A DNA stretch of 16,544 nucleotides from Pseudomonadota bacterium (GCA_023390785.1 JAEWCE010000115.1:1-16544); one strand, 5' to 3'; shown: positions 7,493-15,048, numbered from the stretch's first letter. Numbers and translations are program-made. The notes: generated from the letters alone by a model not told the origin.

Positions 7493-8287
7493 TCAGTGCA
7501 GGATCTGGCTCAGGAACAGCTTGGTGCGCTCGTGCCGCGGGTTGAGGAAGAACTCTTCCGGCTCGTTCTGCTCGATGATCTGGCCCTGGTCCATGAAGAT
7601 TACGCGGTTGGCCACCTGCCGCGCGAAGCCCATCTCATGCGTGACGCACAGCATTGTCATGCCGCTTTCCGCCAGCCCGATCATCACATCGAGCACTTCC
7701 TTGACCATCTCCGGATCGAGCGCCGAGGTGGGCTCATCGAACAGCATGATATGCGGATTCATGCACAACGACCGCGCAATGGCCACACGCTGTTGCTGAC
7801 CGCCCGAAAGCTGACCCGGATACTTCTTGGCCTGCTCAGGAATCTTGACGCGCTCGAGATAGTGCATGGCCACCTCTTCGGCCTGCGCCTTCGGCATCTT
7901 GCGGACCCAGATCGGCCCGAGCGTGCAGTTCTCGAGGATCGTCAGGTGCGGGAACAGATTGAAGTGCTGGAACACCATGCCGACTTCCTTGCGGACGTCG
8001 TCGACCTTCTTGAGGTCGTTGGTGAGCTCGATCCCATCGACGATGATCTTGCCCTTCTGGTGTTCCTCGAGGGCGTTGATGCAGCGGATCATCGTCGACT
8101 TGCCCGACCCCGACGGGCCGGCGATGACGATGCGCTCGCCCTTCATCACCCGCAGATTGATATCCTTGAGCACATGGAATTCGGCATACCATTTGTTGAC
8201 GCCGATCAGATCGACGGCGACCTCGTCGGACACCGTCATCTTCGAGGTATCCACCCGCTGGTCCGTGGCGGCTTCATGCAGCGACAT
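7493..8287 (-). CDS. aapP: General amino-acid ABC transporter, ATP-binding subunit (AapP)
   Basis: The cytoplasmic ATPase of the importer, 264 residues. All ABC motifs are present and canonical: Walker A GPSGSGKST at 57-65, Q-loop Q107 in VFQHFNLFPHLT, signature LSGGQQQR at 160-167, Walker B MLFDEP at 181-186, D-loop SALD at 188-191 and switch His H217 in THEMGFA. The sequence is typical of the GlnQ/HisP/AapP polar amino-acid group. The first 20 or so residues form a low-complexity N-terminal extension before the core, as in rhizobial AapP. It begins 11 bases after the AapM stop, and the stop codon itself (TAGGA) forms part of its ribosome-binding region. It is the only ATPase for three binding proteins in this cluster. 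Confidence 0.97.
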   Translation of the reverse strand: MSLHEAATDQRVDTSKMTVSDEVAVDLIGVNKWYAEFHVLKDINLRVMKGERIVIAGPSGSGKSTMIRCINALEEHQKGKIIVDGIELTNDLKKVDDVRKEVGMVFQHFNLFPHLTILENCTLGPIWVRKMPKAQAEEVAMHYLERVKIPEQAKKYPGQLSGGQQQRVAIARSLCMNPHIMLFDEPTSALDPEMVKEVLDVMIGLAESGMTMLCVTHEMGFARQVANRVIFMDQGQIIEQNEPEEFFLNPRHERTKLFLSQILH

Positions 8288-8298
8288 GGGGGTCCGTC

Positions 8299-9441
8299 CT
8301 ATCGTTTGTAGCCGACGCGCAGCCGGTCTTCGGTGAATTTGGAATAGCGGCTCATGCCGAAGCAGAAGATCCAGAACACCGCGGCCGCGAACAGGAGGCC
8401 CGAGGCCGGGGTCGTGGAGGTGGTCCAGGTCGGGTCGGTAAAGCTATTGCGCACCGTATAGAGCAACTCGAAGATCGAAATGATGTAGACGAGACTGGTG
8501 TCCTTGAAGAGGCCGATGAAGGTGTTGACGATCCCCGGGATGACGATGGTGATCGCCTGCGGCAGAATGACCAGCCGCATCATCGTCCAGTAGCCGAGCC
8601 CCAGCGACTTGGCGCCCTCATACTGTCCCTTGGGGATTGCCTGCAGCCCACCACGGATCACTTCAGCCATGTAGGCCGCCGCGAACAGTGACAGGCCGAG
8701 CAGCGCCCGCAGCAGCTTGTCGAAATTGACGCCCGTGGGCAGGAACAGCGGCAGCAGGATCCCGGCCATGAACAGCACGGTGATCAGCGGGATGCCACGG
8801 CAGATTTCGATGAACAGCACGCACACATACTGCACTGCCGGCATCTTCGAGCGCCGGCCAAGCGCCAGGATGATGCCCAGCGGAAGCGACATCGCCATGC
8901 CGACATAAGACACCACCAGCGTCAGGAACAGGCCGCCCCACAGCGCGGTCTCGACCACCGGCAGACCGAACATGCCGCCCACCAGCAGGCAGCCGCTCAG
9001 CACCGGGAAGATGATGAAGATGTAGACCAGGTTGAGCCGCTTGAACGGCGCCGACGGAATGGCCATCGGAATGATGCCAGCGGCCAGCAGCACGAACGCC
9101 AGGTTGACGCGCCAGCGCTCGGGATCGGGATAGCGGCCATAGATGAACTGGCCGAAGTTCGCATTCACGAACGCCCAGCAGGCACCAATGGTGTTGGCGG
9201 CGCAAGCCTCGCGGTTATCACCGGTCCAGGTCGCGTTGAAGATCGACCATTGCAATACCGGCACGATCACCGCCACCGCGACGACAATGCCGACAATGGT
9301 GAGGATCGTGTCGCCGATGCTGCCGAACAGGTTGGCGCGCATCCACGGCCAGACGCCACGCACCGGCGTCGGCGGCGGGGCCGCCTCCACCATTTCCTGG
9401 CGGACGAAGAAGACGTCGGTCTGCGCCTGTATGTCGGACAT
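8299..9441 (-). CDS. aapM: General amino-acid ABC transporter permease (AapM)
   Basis: An inner-membrane permease, 380 residues, with a cytoplasmic N-terminus (about 1-40), a first helix near 45-64, a periplasmic insert (about 65-112), helices near 113-130 and 138-160, and then the core BPD_transp_1 domain of the HisM/GlnP type. The cytoplasmic coupling (EAA) loop, which docks on AapP, is at about 260-295: AEVIRGGLQAIPKGQYEGA, followed by LGL and a conserved LPQ. The large N-terminal extension relative to HisM (about 240 residues) is characteristic of AapM/BztC. The start ATG has AGGAG 6 bases upstream, and that element is built from the AapQ stop codon (TAGGAG), 9 bases between genes, so the two permeases should be made in step. 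Confidence 0.96.
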   Translation of the reverse strand: MSDIQAQTDVFFVRQEMVEAAPPPTPVRGVWPWMRANLFGSIGDTILTIVGIVVAVAVIVPVLQWSIFNATWTGDNREACAANTIGACWAFVNANFGQFIYGRYPDPERWRVNLAFVLLAAGIIPMAIPSAPFKRLNLVYIFIIFPVLSGCLLVGGMFGLPVVETALWGGLFLTLVVSYVGMAMSLPLGIILALGRRSKMPAVQYVCVLFIEICRGIPLITVLFMAGILLPLFLPTGVNFDKLLRALLGLSLFAAAYMAEVIRGGLQAIPKGQYEGAKSLGLGYWTMMRLVILPQAITIVIPGIVNTFIGLFKDTSLVYIISIFELLYTVRNSFTDPTWTTSTTPASGLLFAAAVFWIFCFGMSRYSKFTEDRLRVGYKR

Positions 9442-9447
9442 CGTCGT

Positions 9448-9453
9448 CTCCTA
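9448..9453 (-). promoter_or_regulatory. Stop codon / ribosome-binding site overlap between aapQ and aapM
   Basis: The minus-strand hexamer TAGGAG contains the aapQ stop (TAG) and the aapM Shine-Dalgarno (AGGAG), with 6 bases to the aapM ATG. A terminating ribosome would sit on the aapM initiation region, which suits coupled synthesis of two permease halves that pair in one complex. Confidence 0.65.
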
Positions 9454-10635
9454 TCGCTCGGTCAGCGCGATACGCGCATTGAACCAGTTCATCGCCAGAG
9501 AGATGACGATCGAGAGGCCGAGATAGAACGCCATCCAGATGGCCACGACCTCGATCGATTGCCCGGTTGGGTTCAGCACGTTGTTGCCGACCGCCACGAG
9601 GTCTGCATAGCCGATGGCCACCGCGAGCGAGGTGTTCTTCGTAATGTTGAGATACTCGCTGGCGAGCGGCGGAATGATGACCCGCAACGCCTGCGGCAGC
9701 ACCACCAGTCGAAGCACCGCGCCACTGCGCAGCCCGAGCGCGCGCGCGGCCTCGGTCTGCCCGTGGCTCACCGCCATGATGCCGGAACGCACGATCTCGC
9801 CGATGAACGACGCGGTATAGACGCCGAGCGCCAGCATCAGCGAAGCGAATTCGGGGGTTATGGTCCAGCCGCCATTGATGTTGAAGCGCGTCTTGACCGG
9901 CACCTCGAAGGTCAGCGGGTCGCCGGTGGCAATGAAAACACCTCCGGTCAGCACAACGACGATCGCCAGCCCAGCCCAGCCGGCGGGGAAGCCCTGCCCC
10001 GTCGCCATCCGCCGCGCATGCGCCCAGCGCCGAACGGCCCAGGCAATGACCAATGACAGCACGAAGGCAATGACGACGACATGGAAGTTCGGCCCGAAGA
10101 TCGGGCGCGGCATGAAGATGCCGCGATTGGAGAGAGAGAAGTCCGGGCCCAGCTGGATCGCGTCACGTATGTTCGGAAGCGCGGCCAGCACGCCCAGATA
10201 CCAGAACAGGATGACGATCAGCGGCGGGATGTTGCGAAAGAATTCGACATAGACGGTGGCAATGGTGCGGATCAGCCAGTTGCTGGACAGCCGAGACACG
10301 CCGATGATGAGGCCCAGGACAGTCGCTATGGCGATCGAAAAGATCGCAACCACGACGGTGTCGACCAGCCCCGCGAGCAGCATGAAGCCGTAGGTGCTCG
10401 ACGAATTGGTGTCGAGCAGGGTGTTCATGTCGAAACCGGCGCGCCGTCCGAGGAACTCGAACCCCGACGCGATGCCGCGATCATGCAGATTGGTGATGGT
10501 GTTGTTGGCGAACCAGGCGATCGTGCCGACGACGACGACGATTAGCACCACCTGGGCCGCTATGCTGCGAACCGTTGGATTATTGTACCAGCGATCCTGC
10601 GGACTGCTGATCCGCCCGGCATCGACGACTGCCAT
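9451..10635 (-). CDS. aapQ: General amino-acid ABC transporter permease (AapQ)
   Basis: The second inner-membrane permease half, 394 residues. A first helix lies near 24-44, followed by a domain with hydrophobic segments near 84-113, 124-152, 185-202 and 222-236, then the core permease helices. The coupling loop lies at about 280-315: GEIVRSGIMAVSHGQTEAA, then RALGL and LPQALRVIIPP. A periplasmic stretch (about 45-80) and a further insert around 240-262 make it longer than HisQ, as expected for AapQ/BztB. The start ATG at 10635 is preceded by GGGGGTAG about 9 bases upstream. The gene lies 84 bases after aapJ, the largest gap inside the aapJQMP core, and that gap contains a strong stem-loop. 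AapQ and AapM together would form the heterodimeric channel. Confidence 0.96.
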   Translation of the reverse strand: MAVVDAGRISSPQDRWYNNPTVRSIAAQVVLIVVVVGTIAWFANNTITNLHDRGIASGFEFLGRRAGFDMNTLLDTNSSSTYGFMLLAGLVDTVVVAIFSIAIATVLGLIIGVSRLSSNWLIRTIATVYVEFFRNIPPLIVILFWYLGVLAALPNIRDAIQLGPDFSLSNRGIFMPRPIFGPNFHVVVIAFVLSLVIAWAVRRWAHARRMATGQGFPAGWAGLAIVVVLTGGVFIATGDPLTFEVPVKTRFNINGGWTITPEFASLMLALGVYTASFIGEIVRSGIMAVSHGQTEAARALGLRSGAVLRLVVLPQALRVIIPPLASEYLNITKNTSLAVAIGYADLVAVGNNVLNPTGQSIEVVAIWMAFYLGLSIVISLAMNWFNARIALTER

Positions 10636-10683
10636 TGTTTTCTACCCCCGATCGGTGGAACGCCTTCCCGAGCGTCCGGACGA

Positions 10684-10709
10684 TCGGGGCCGAGCAAGCT
10701 CGGCCCCGA
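10684..10709 (-). promoter_or_regulatory. Strong GC-rich stem-loop between aapJ and aapQ
   Basis: A perfect 11-bp inverted repeat, arms TCGGGGCCGAG and CTCGGCCCCGA with a 4-base loop, begins about 10 bases after the aapJ stop. No T-tract follows in the transcript direction, so it is not a classical intrinsic terminator. Two smaller palindromes follow it (CGTCCGGACG at 10673-10682 and CCGATCGG at 10648-10655). In enteric bacteria hairpins or REP elements at the SBP/permease junction (malE-malF, hisJ-hisQ) stabilise the upstream message so that binding protein exceeds permease. The same role is the natural inference here. Confidence 0.7.
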
Positions 10710-10719
10710 AGGCGAAAGA

Positions 10720-11739
10720 TCAGAGGATCGGGATGCCGTACTGGATACCGCCGTTGTTCCACTGGGCATTCACGCCGCGCTCGAGTCCGAGCGGCGTCTT
10801 CGGCCCGAGGTTACCGTCGTAGACTTCACCGTAGTTCCCGAGCGCCTTGATGATGTTGTAGGCCCACTTGGCATCAAGGCCGATGGCCTTGCCAAAGTTG
10901 TTGTCGCCGACCCCGAGGAAGCGCTGCACGGCCGAATCTTCGGACTTCAGCATGTCATCGACATTGGCCTGGGTGATGCCGAGATATTCGGCGTCCAGCA
11001 ACGCGTTGCTGACCCACTTCACGATCTGGAACCATTGCACGTCGTTGTTGCGAACCACCGGGCCGAGCGGCTCCTGCGAGATCACTTCGGGCAGGATGAT
11101 GTGGTCGTCGGGGTTCTTCATCTGCAGGCGGTTCGCAGCGAGGCCCGAGCGGTCGGTGGTCAGCGCGTCGCAACGGCCGGCCTCGTAGGCGGCGTTGACG
11201 TCGGCCAGCTTGTCGATCACCAGCGGGGTGTAGTCGAGGCCCTTCTTCTTGAAGTAGTCGGCAAGGCCGGTAACGGTGTCGGTGCCGCCCTGCACGCAGA
11301 TGGTGGCGCCCTTCAACTCGTCGACGTGGGCGACGCCCAGCGACTTGTGCACCATGAAGCCTTCGCCATCGTAGTAGTTCACGCCCGCGAAGGTGAAGCC
11401 GAGCGTCGTATCGCGCGACATGGTCCAGGTCGTGTTGCGTACCAGGAGGTCGATTTCACCCGACTGCAGCGCCGGGAAGCGCTCGGTGCCATCGAGCGGG
11501 GTGTACTTGACCTTGTCCGGATCGCCGAAGATCGCAGCCGAGACGGCGCGGCAATAGTCGACGTCGAAGCCGGTGTATTTGCCGGTGGAATCGGGGTTGC
11601 CGAAGCCTGGCAGGCCGGTGTTCACGCCGCACTGGACGAAGCCCTTGGCTTTGACGTCATCGAGCGTGCCGGCATACGCCGCCGATGCGCCCAGGCCGAG
11701 CGTCGCAGCGACGGCAAAAGAGACGAGCAGTTTTTTCAT
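10720..11739 (-). CDS. aapJ: General L-amino-acid ABC transporter substrate-binding protein (AapJ)
   Basis: A periplasmic binding protein, 339 residues, closest of the three SBPs to rhizobial AapJ in recognisable sequence (CGVNTGLPGF, RNTTWTMSRDT, YYDGEGFMV, DDHIILPEVISQEPLGPVVR). The signal peptide MKKLLVSFAVAATLGLGASA ends at AYA|G near residue 23. Residues expected to bind the amino-acid backbone by comparison with LAO/HisJ are present: R109 (alpha-carboxylate), the GTDT loop at 152-155 and D196 (alpha-amino). The start ATG at 11739 has AAGGG 9 bases upstream. The frame stays open 47 codons further but without signal-peptide character. It heads the aapJQMP core, with a hairpin before aapQ and a 231-base upstream region with its own promoter candidate. 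Broad specificity is known for AapJ in Rhizobium; here it is inferred. Confidence 0.95.
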   Translation of the reverse strand: MKKLLVSFAVAATLGLGASAAYAGTLDDVKAKGFVQCGVNTGLPGFGNPDSTGKYTGFDVDYCRAVSAAIFGDPDKVKYTPLDGTERFPALQSGEIDLLVRNTTWTMSRDTTLGFTFAGVNYYDGEGFMVHKSLGVAHVDELKGATICVQGGTDTVTGLADYFKKKGLDYTPLVIDKLADVNAAYEAGRCDALTTDRSGLAANRLQMKNPDDHIILPEVISQEPLGPVVRNNDVQWFQIVKWVSNALLDAEYLGITQANVDDMLKSEDSAVQRFLGVGDNNFGKAIGLDAKWAYNIIKALGNYGEVYDGNLGPKTPLGLERGVNAQWNNGGIQYGIPIL

Positions 11740-11970
11740 TGAGTATTGCCCTTGTTTCCTGACCCTGTTTTGTCCCGAGAGAGTAATTGCAAGTCCCCCC
11801 GGCGGCACCTGCCGACCATTTGGTGACAAGGGTGCTGTTGTCATGGAAGCGGCAAGCGGCGAGCGCGTCAAGCCACGCATCCGTCCTGCGGGCGCAAAAT
11901 ATCTGTATTAGGTCAGTATTGATGTCGCTTCGAGCACACCACTCGCAAGCTACGCCTCAATTATGAGCAA
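11740..11970 (-). promoter_or_regulatory. Intergenic / leader region upstream of aapJ
   Basis: This 231-base gap between the outer SBP gene and aapJ is the largest in the window, and I see no convincing gene in it. In the transcript direction it holds a weak bulged hairpin after the outer SBP stop (11927-11950, GCTT-g-CGAG / CTCG-AAGC, 8 bp), an AT-rich patch (11896-11914), a promoter candidate (11843-11871) and then a leader of roughly 100 bases. The leader includes inverted repeats GACAA-N8-TTGTC (11825-11842) next to the -10 and ACCA-TT-TGGT (11815-11824). Such leaders of amino-acid SBP genes are known targets of AbcR-type small RNAs in Rhizobiales; no sRNA is seen here. Confidence 0.5.
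11843..11871 (-). promoter_or_regulatory. Promoter candidate for aapJ (TTGACG-N17-TTCCAT)
   Basis: On the minus strand GGCTTGACG (hexamer TTGACG, 11866-11871) is followed after exactly 17 bases by TTCCAT (11843-11848). The -35 matches 5 of 6 of the sigma-70 consensus; the -10 is weak (3 of 6). Support comes from an almost identical arrangement before the outer SBP gene (13010-13038). It would give a leader of about 97 bases before aapJ. Confidence 0.38.
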
Positions 11971-12987
11971 TCAGCGGATCGGTGGGGCATACTGGATGCC
12001 GCCATCCTTCCAGATGGCGTTGAGGCCTGGCTGCAGTCCGAGCGGCGTGTTGGGGCCGACATTGCGGTCGAACATCTCGCCGTAATTGCCGACGCCCTTG
12101 ATCACGCGATAAGCCCAATCCTTAGTGAGGCCGACGGGCGTGCCGAAATCGTCGTCGCTGACCCCGAGCAGTCGCTTGATCTCGGGGTTGTCCGAGCCGA
12201 CCATCTCGTCGATGTTCTTCTGCGTCACGCCCAGTTCGTCGGCGTCGAGCAGTGCGTAGTACACCCAGCGCACAACCTTGAACCAGCCATCGTCGCCCTT
12301 GGCGACCACGACGGCCAGGGGCTCCTTGGAGATGACTTCCGGCAGGATGATGTAGTCGGCTGGATTGGTGAATTTCGAGCGGTCGGCAGCGAGGCCCGAC
12401 GAATCGGACGTGTAGGCCATGCACTTGCCATCCTGGAACGCCTTCACGGTCTCGTCGTGCCCGGCAAAGGTCAACGGCGTGTAGCTGAGTTTGTTGATGG
12501 CGAAATAATCGGCAAGGTTGAGCTCGGTGGTGGTGCCGTCCTCGATGCAGATGGTCTGCTTGTCGAGGTCGTGGACCGTTGTGGCGCCGGAATCCTTTTT
12601 CACCATGAAGGCCTGACCGTCGTAGAACAGCGTACCGACGAAGGTGACCCCGAGTTGCGTGTCGCGCTGCATGGTCCAGGTGCTGGTCCGGGCCAGCACG
12701 TCGATTTGCCCCGAACTCAGCGCCTGCCAGCGATCGGCCGACGTTGTCGTGGTGAAACGCACCGCCTTGGGGTCGTTGAAAACGGCCGAGGCGACGGCCC
12801 GGCAGAAATCCACCTCGAGCCCGACCCAGTCGTTGTTGGCGCTCAATTCCGAAAAGCCGGGCACGCCCTCGGTCACCCCGCATTGCAGGAAGCCCCTCGC
12901 CTTCACGTCGTCCAGCCGGTCCGCAAAGGCGCCGGTAGCGCTCAGCAAAATGAGAAGGGCAGCGCTGGTGATGACATGCTTGATCAT
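11971..12987 (-). CDS. AapJ-like amino-acid ABC transporter substrate-binding protein (outer SBP, next to metC)
   Basis: A second AapJ-family periplasmic binding protein, 338 residues, signal peptide MIKHVITSAALLILLSATGA with cleavage near AFA|D (residue 22). It keeps the family landmarks (LQCGVTEGVPGF, EVDFCRAVASAVFNDP, STWTMQRDT, FYDGQAFMV, LPEVISKEPLAVVV, VGNYGEMFDRNVGPNTPLGL) and the backbone-binding set R108, the GTTT loop at 151-154 and D195. Side-chain pocket segments differ from AapJ (for example CIEDGTTTELNLADYF against CVQGGTDTVTGLADYF), so a related but distinct ligand range is likely. A weak GGA lies before the ATG. It is separated from aapJ by 231 bases and diverges from metC across only 69 bases, which suggests shared control with sulfur amino-acid metabolism. 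It has no permease or ATPase of its own here. Confidence 0.93.
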   Translation of the reverse strand: MIKHVITSAALLILLSATGAFADRLDDVKARGFLQCGVTEGVPGFSELSANNDWVGLEVDFCRAVASAVFNDPKAVRFTTTTSADRWQALSSGQIDVLARTSTWTMQRDTQLGVTFVGTLFYDGQAFMVKKDSGATTVHDLDKQTICIEDGTTTELNLADYFAINKLSYTPLTFAGHDETVKAFQDGKCMAYTSDSSGLAADRSKFTNPADYIILPEVISKEPLAVVVAKGDDGWFKVVRWVYYALLDADELGVTQKNIDEMVGSDNPEIKRLLGVSDDDFGTPVGLTKDWAYRVIKGVGNYGEMFDRNVGPNTPLGLQPGLNAIWKDGGIQYAPPIR

Positions 12988-13056
12988 TGGCGTTCCGGAT
13001 GCTCATTGCACGGAAACGGGTCTTGCGGGATACGTCAAGCCGCACAGGACAGTTAG
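12988..13056. promoter_or_regulatory. Divergent promoter region, outer SBP gene / metC
   Basis: These 69 bases separate two divergent start codons, so both promoters must fit here or reach into the neighbouring gene. For the SBP direction, GGCTTGACG (TTGACG at 13033-13038) and TTCCGT (13010-13015) are spaced by 17 bases, matching the arrangement before aapJ. Transcription would start about 15 bases before the ATG. For metC only a Shine-Dalgarno-like AGGA about 7 bases before its ATG is clear. Any regulator bound here could affect both genes. Confidence 0.42.
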
Positions 13057-14232
13057 ATGAACGAAAAGCTTGCCAAGCCGGCCTCCCCCGAGACCATCCT
13101 CACCCATTCCGGCCGCCATCCCTTCGAAAACCGCGGCTACGTGAACACACCGGTCTATCGAGGCTCGACCATCCTGTTCCCGACCCTCGACGCGCTGGAG
13201 GACCCCGCACCGCGCTTCGACTACGGCCGCACCGGCAACCCATCCGCCGATGCGGTTGAGACACTGGTCAGCGAGCTCGAGGGCGCCCAGGGTACCGTCC
13301 TCGCGCCGTCGGGGCTGTCGGCCATCTCACTGGCGCTGATGACGGTGCTCAATGCCGGCGACGAAGTATTGATCACCGACAGCGCCTACCAGCCGACCCG
13401 CCGCGTTTCCGATGGGGTCTTGACGCGGATGGGCGTCACAATCCGGTACTATGATCCACGGCTGGGCGGCGACATCGCCAAACTGTTCACCGACCAGACC
13501 AAGGCGATCTTCGTCGAAAGTCCCGGCTCGCTGACCTTCGAGGTGCAGGATCTGCCGGCAATCGCCGCAGCCGCCAAGCCGCGCGGCATCGCTGTGATCG
13601 TCGACAATTCCTGGGCGACACCACTGTTCCACCGCCCGCTGACACTCGGCGCCGACATTGTCGTCCACGCCGGCACCAAGATGTTCGTAGGCCATTCCGA
13701 CGTGATGTTCGGCACCGCCTCGGCCAACGAAACCTGGTGGAAGGCGCTGCGCGACACGCATCTGCGGCTCGGCCTCTGCGCCTCGCCGGACGACTGCTTC
13801 CTGGCAGCACGCGGACTGCGCACGCTCGCCGTACGTATGAAGGAACACTCCGCCCGTTCCACCGAAGTCGCCGCCTGGATCGCCGGACAGCCTGGGGTGC
13901 TCAGGGCCATCCATCCGGCGCTGCCATCACATCCGGACCATGGCCTGTTCAAGCGCGACTTCTCCGGCGCAGGCAGCGTCTTTTCGGTGGTGCTGGAACC
14001 GAAACCCCGGGCCGCGCTGGCGGCGATGGTCGACGGCTTCGACTTGTTTGCGATGGGCTGGTCCTGGGGCGGGTACGAAAGCCTGTGCCTGCCGATTCAT
14101 CCCGAAAAGGTGCGCACCGCGACGCCCTGGACCGAGGCCGGCACGATGCTGCGCCTCCACATCGGCCTCGAAGGTGTCGACGACCTCAAGGCCGACCTGG
14201 CCGCTGCGCTCGCGCGATACCGCGACGCTTGA
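13057..14232 (+). CDS. metC: Cystathionine beta-lyase (Cys/Met metabolism PLP enzyme)
   Basis: A fold-type I PLP enzyme of 391 residues that cleaves cystathionine to homocysteine, pyruvate and ammonia in methionine synthesis; members often also act on cystine. Motifs are the phosphate-contact FDYGRTGNPSADAVE near 54-68, APSGLSAISLAL near 87-98, the PLP-stacking Tyr in DSAYQPTRR, VDNSWATP near 184-191 with the Asp for the pyridine nitrogen, the Schiff-base lysine K208 in HAGTKMFVGHSD, and SWGGYESL near the C-terminus, a MetC-type signature. Length matches the E. coli enzyme (395). The start ATG is preceded by AGGA. Its last 47 bases overlap the convergent phosphatase gene. metC beside aapJQMP is, as far as I recall, a conserved rhizobial arrangement. 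Confidence 0.93.
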   Translation: MNEKLAKPASPETILTHSGRHPFENRGYVNTPVYRGSTILFPTLDALEDPAPRFDYGRTGNPSADAVETLVSELEGAQGTVLAPSGLSAISLALMTVLNAGDEVLITDSAYQPTRRVSDGVLTRMGVTIRYYDPRLGGDIAKLFTDQTKAIFVESPGSLTFEVQDLPAIAAAAKPRGIAVIVDNSWATPLFHRPLTLGADIVVHAGTKMFVGHSDVMFGTASANETWWKALRDTHLRLGLCASPDDCFLAARGLRTLAVRMKEHSARSTEVAAWIAGQPGVLRAIHPALPSHPDHGLFKRDFSGAGSVFSVVLEPKPRAALAAMVDGFDLFAMGWSWGGYESLCLPIHPEKVRTATPWTEAGTMLRLHIGLEGVDDLKADLAAALARYRDA

Positions 14233-14959
14233 GCATGAGGTAGCGCTGCAACGACGCCAGCGGCCGAGCGCGGATTCGGCCGTCCGGTCGGCGTACGAAC
14301 ATCCAGCCCTGACGCGCGAACAGCCAGCGCACGGAGTAGGCGCCGAGTAGTCCGACCACGGCTCCCGCCAGCACGTCACTCGGATAGTGCACGCCCAACG
14401 CCACGCGTGACACGCCGATCACCGCCGCCAGCACCAGCGCTGGATAGAACCAGCGCTCGGAGAGAAAACCGAGCACCGTGGCCAGCGCAAAAGCAGTGGT
14501 GGCATGGCCGGAGGGAAAGCTCTGATAAGTCCAGTCCCACAGGTTCACCACACGACCGAAGAGGCCGGTATCGTCGAAGTGCATGGGCCGGCCGCGGCCG
14601 ACCAGGCGTTTGACCACGGTGGTAAACAGGCTCGGCAGCCCGACGCCGACGAAAATGAATGCGTAGATGCCGGCGAACTGCCACAGCATGGTCCGCATCA
14701 GCCGCCAGCGCGTGAACACGGCGATTAGCGCGGTCACAAGAAACAGCGCTGCCGAGGGGATCAGGATCCAGTCCGTTTCGCCGTAGCGCGTGGCCTGCTG
14801 CAGGGGCACCTGCACCGCCTCGGGCCAGCTCTGGGCATAGAGCGACAGTTGCCGGTCGACGGCGAGGCAGGCGGCCAGCAGCAGAACGACGACGCCGACC
14901 GTGATCCACCAGCGCTTTTCGCCCACGCCCAGCGGCCAGGGTTTCGACAGGTCAGCCAT
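14186..14959 (-). CDS. PAP2-family integral membrane phosphatase
   Basis: A 257-residue membrane phosphatase of the PAP2/vanadium haloperoxidase superfamily with about six hydrophobic segments (near 18-34, 67-83, 91-112, 154-167, 172-186, 196-213). The three-part active site is complete: K117-x6-R124-P125, P149-S-G-H152, and S184-R185-x5-H191-x3-D195. Substrates in this family include undecaprenyl pyrophosphate, phosphatidic acid, phosphatidylglycerophosphate and lipid A phosphates; the sequence alone does not decide. The C-terminus is strongly basic (RRPDGRIRARPLASLQR onward). I start at the ATG at 14959 because the longer frame would run into the tRNA gene. It converges on and overlaps metC by 47 bases. 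Confidence 0.9.
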   Translation of the reverse strand: MADLSKPWPLGVGEKRWWITVGVVVLLLAACLAVDRQLSLYAQSWPEAVQVPLQQATRYGETDWILIPSAALFLVTALIAVFTRWRLMRTMLWQFAGIYAFIFVGVGLPSLFTTVVKRLVGRGRPMHFDDTGLFGRVVNLWDWTYQSFPSGHATTAFALATVLGFLSERWFYPALVLAAVIGVSRVALGVHYPSDVLAGAVVGLLGAYSVRWLFARQGWMFVRRPDGRIRARPLASLQRYLMLKRRGIARAQRPGRP

Positions 14960-15048
14960 GACGGGATGGTCTAGAGCATTGCGGCGCGGCGTCAATCGGC
15001 CCGGCTTGCCCTTTTTCCCCGGCTCCGGTAACGGATCAAGGCGGAATT

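Noticed and set aside
10684..10709. Intrinsic terminator after aapJ
   Set aside because: The stem is strong but is followed by TCGTCCGG and not a T-run, and the downstream genes form the expected transporter with aapJ. It is listed as an intercistronic stem-loop.
11740..11880. N-terminal extension of AapJ to 11880 (47 extra residues)
   Set aside because: The extra residues precede a complete signal peptide, and the ATG at 11739 has a proper Shine-Dalgarno; the upstream bases read better as promoter and leader.
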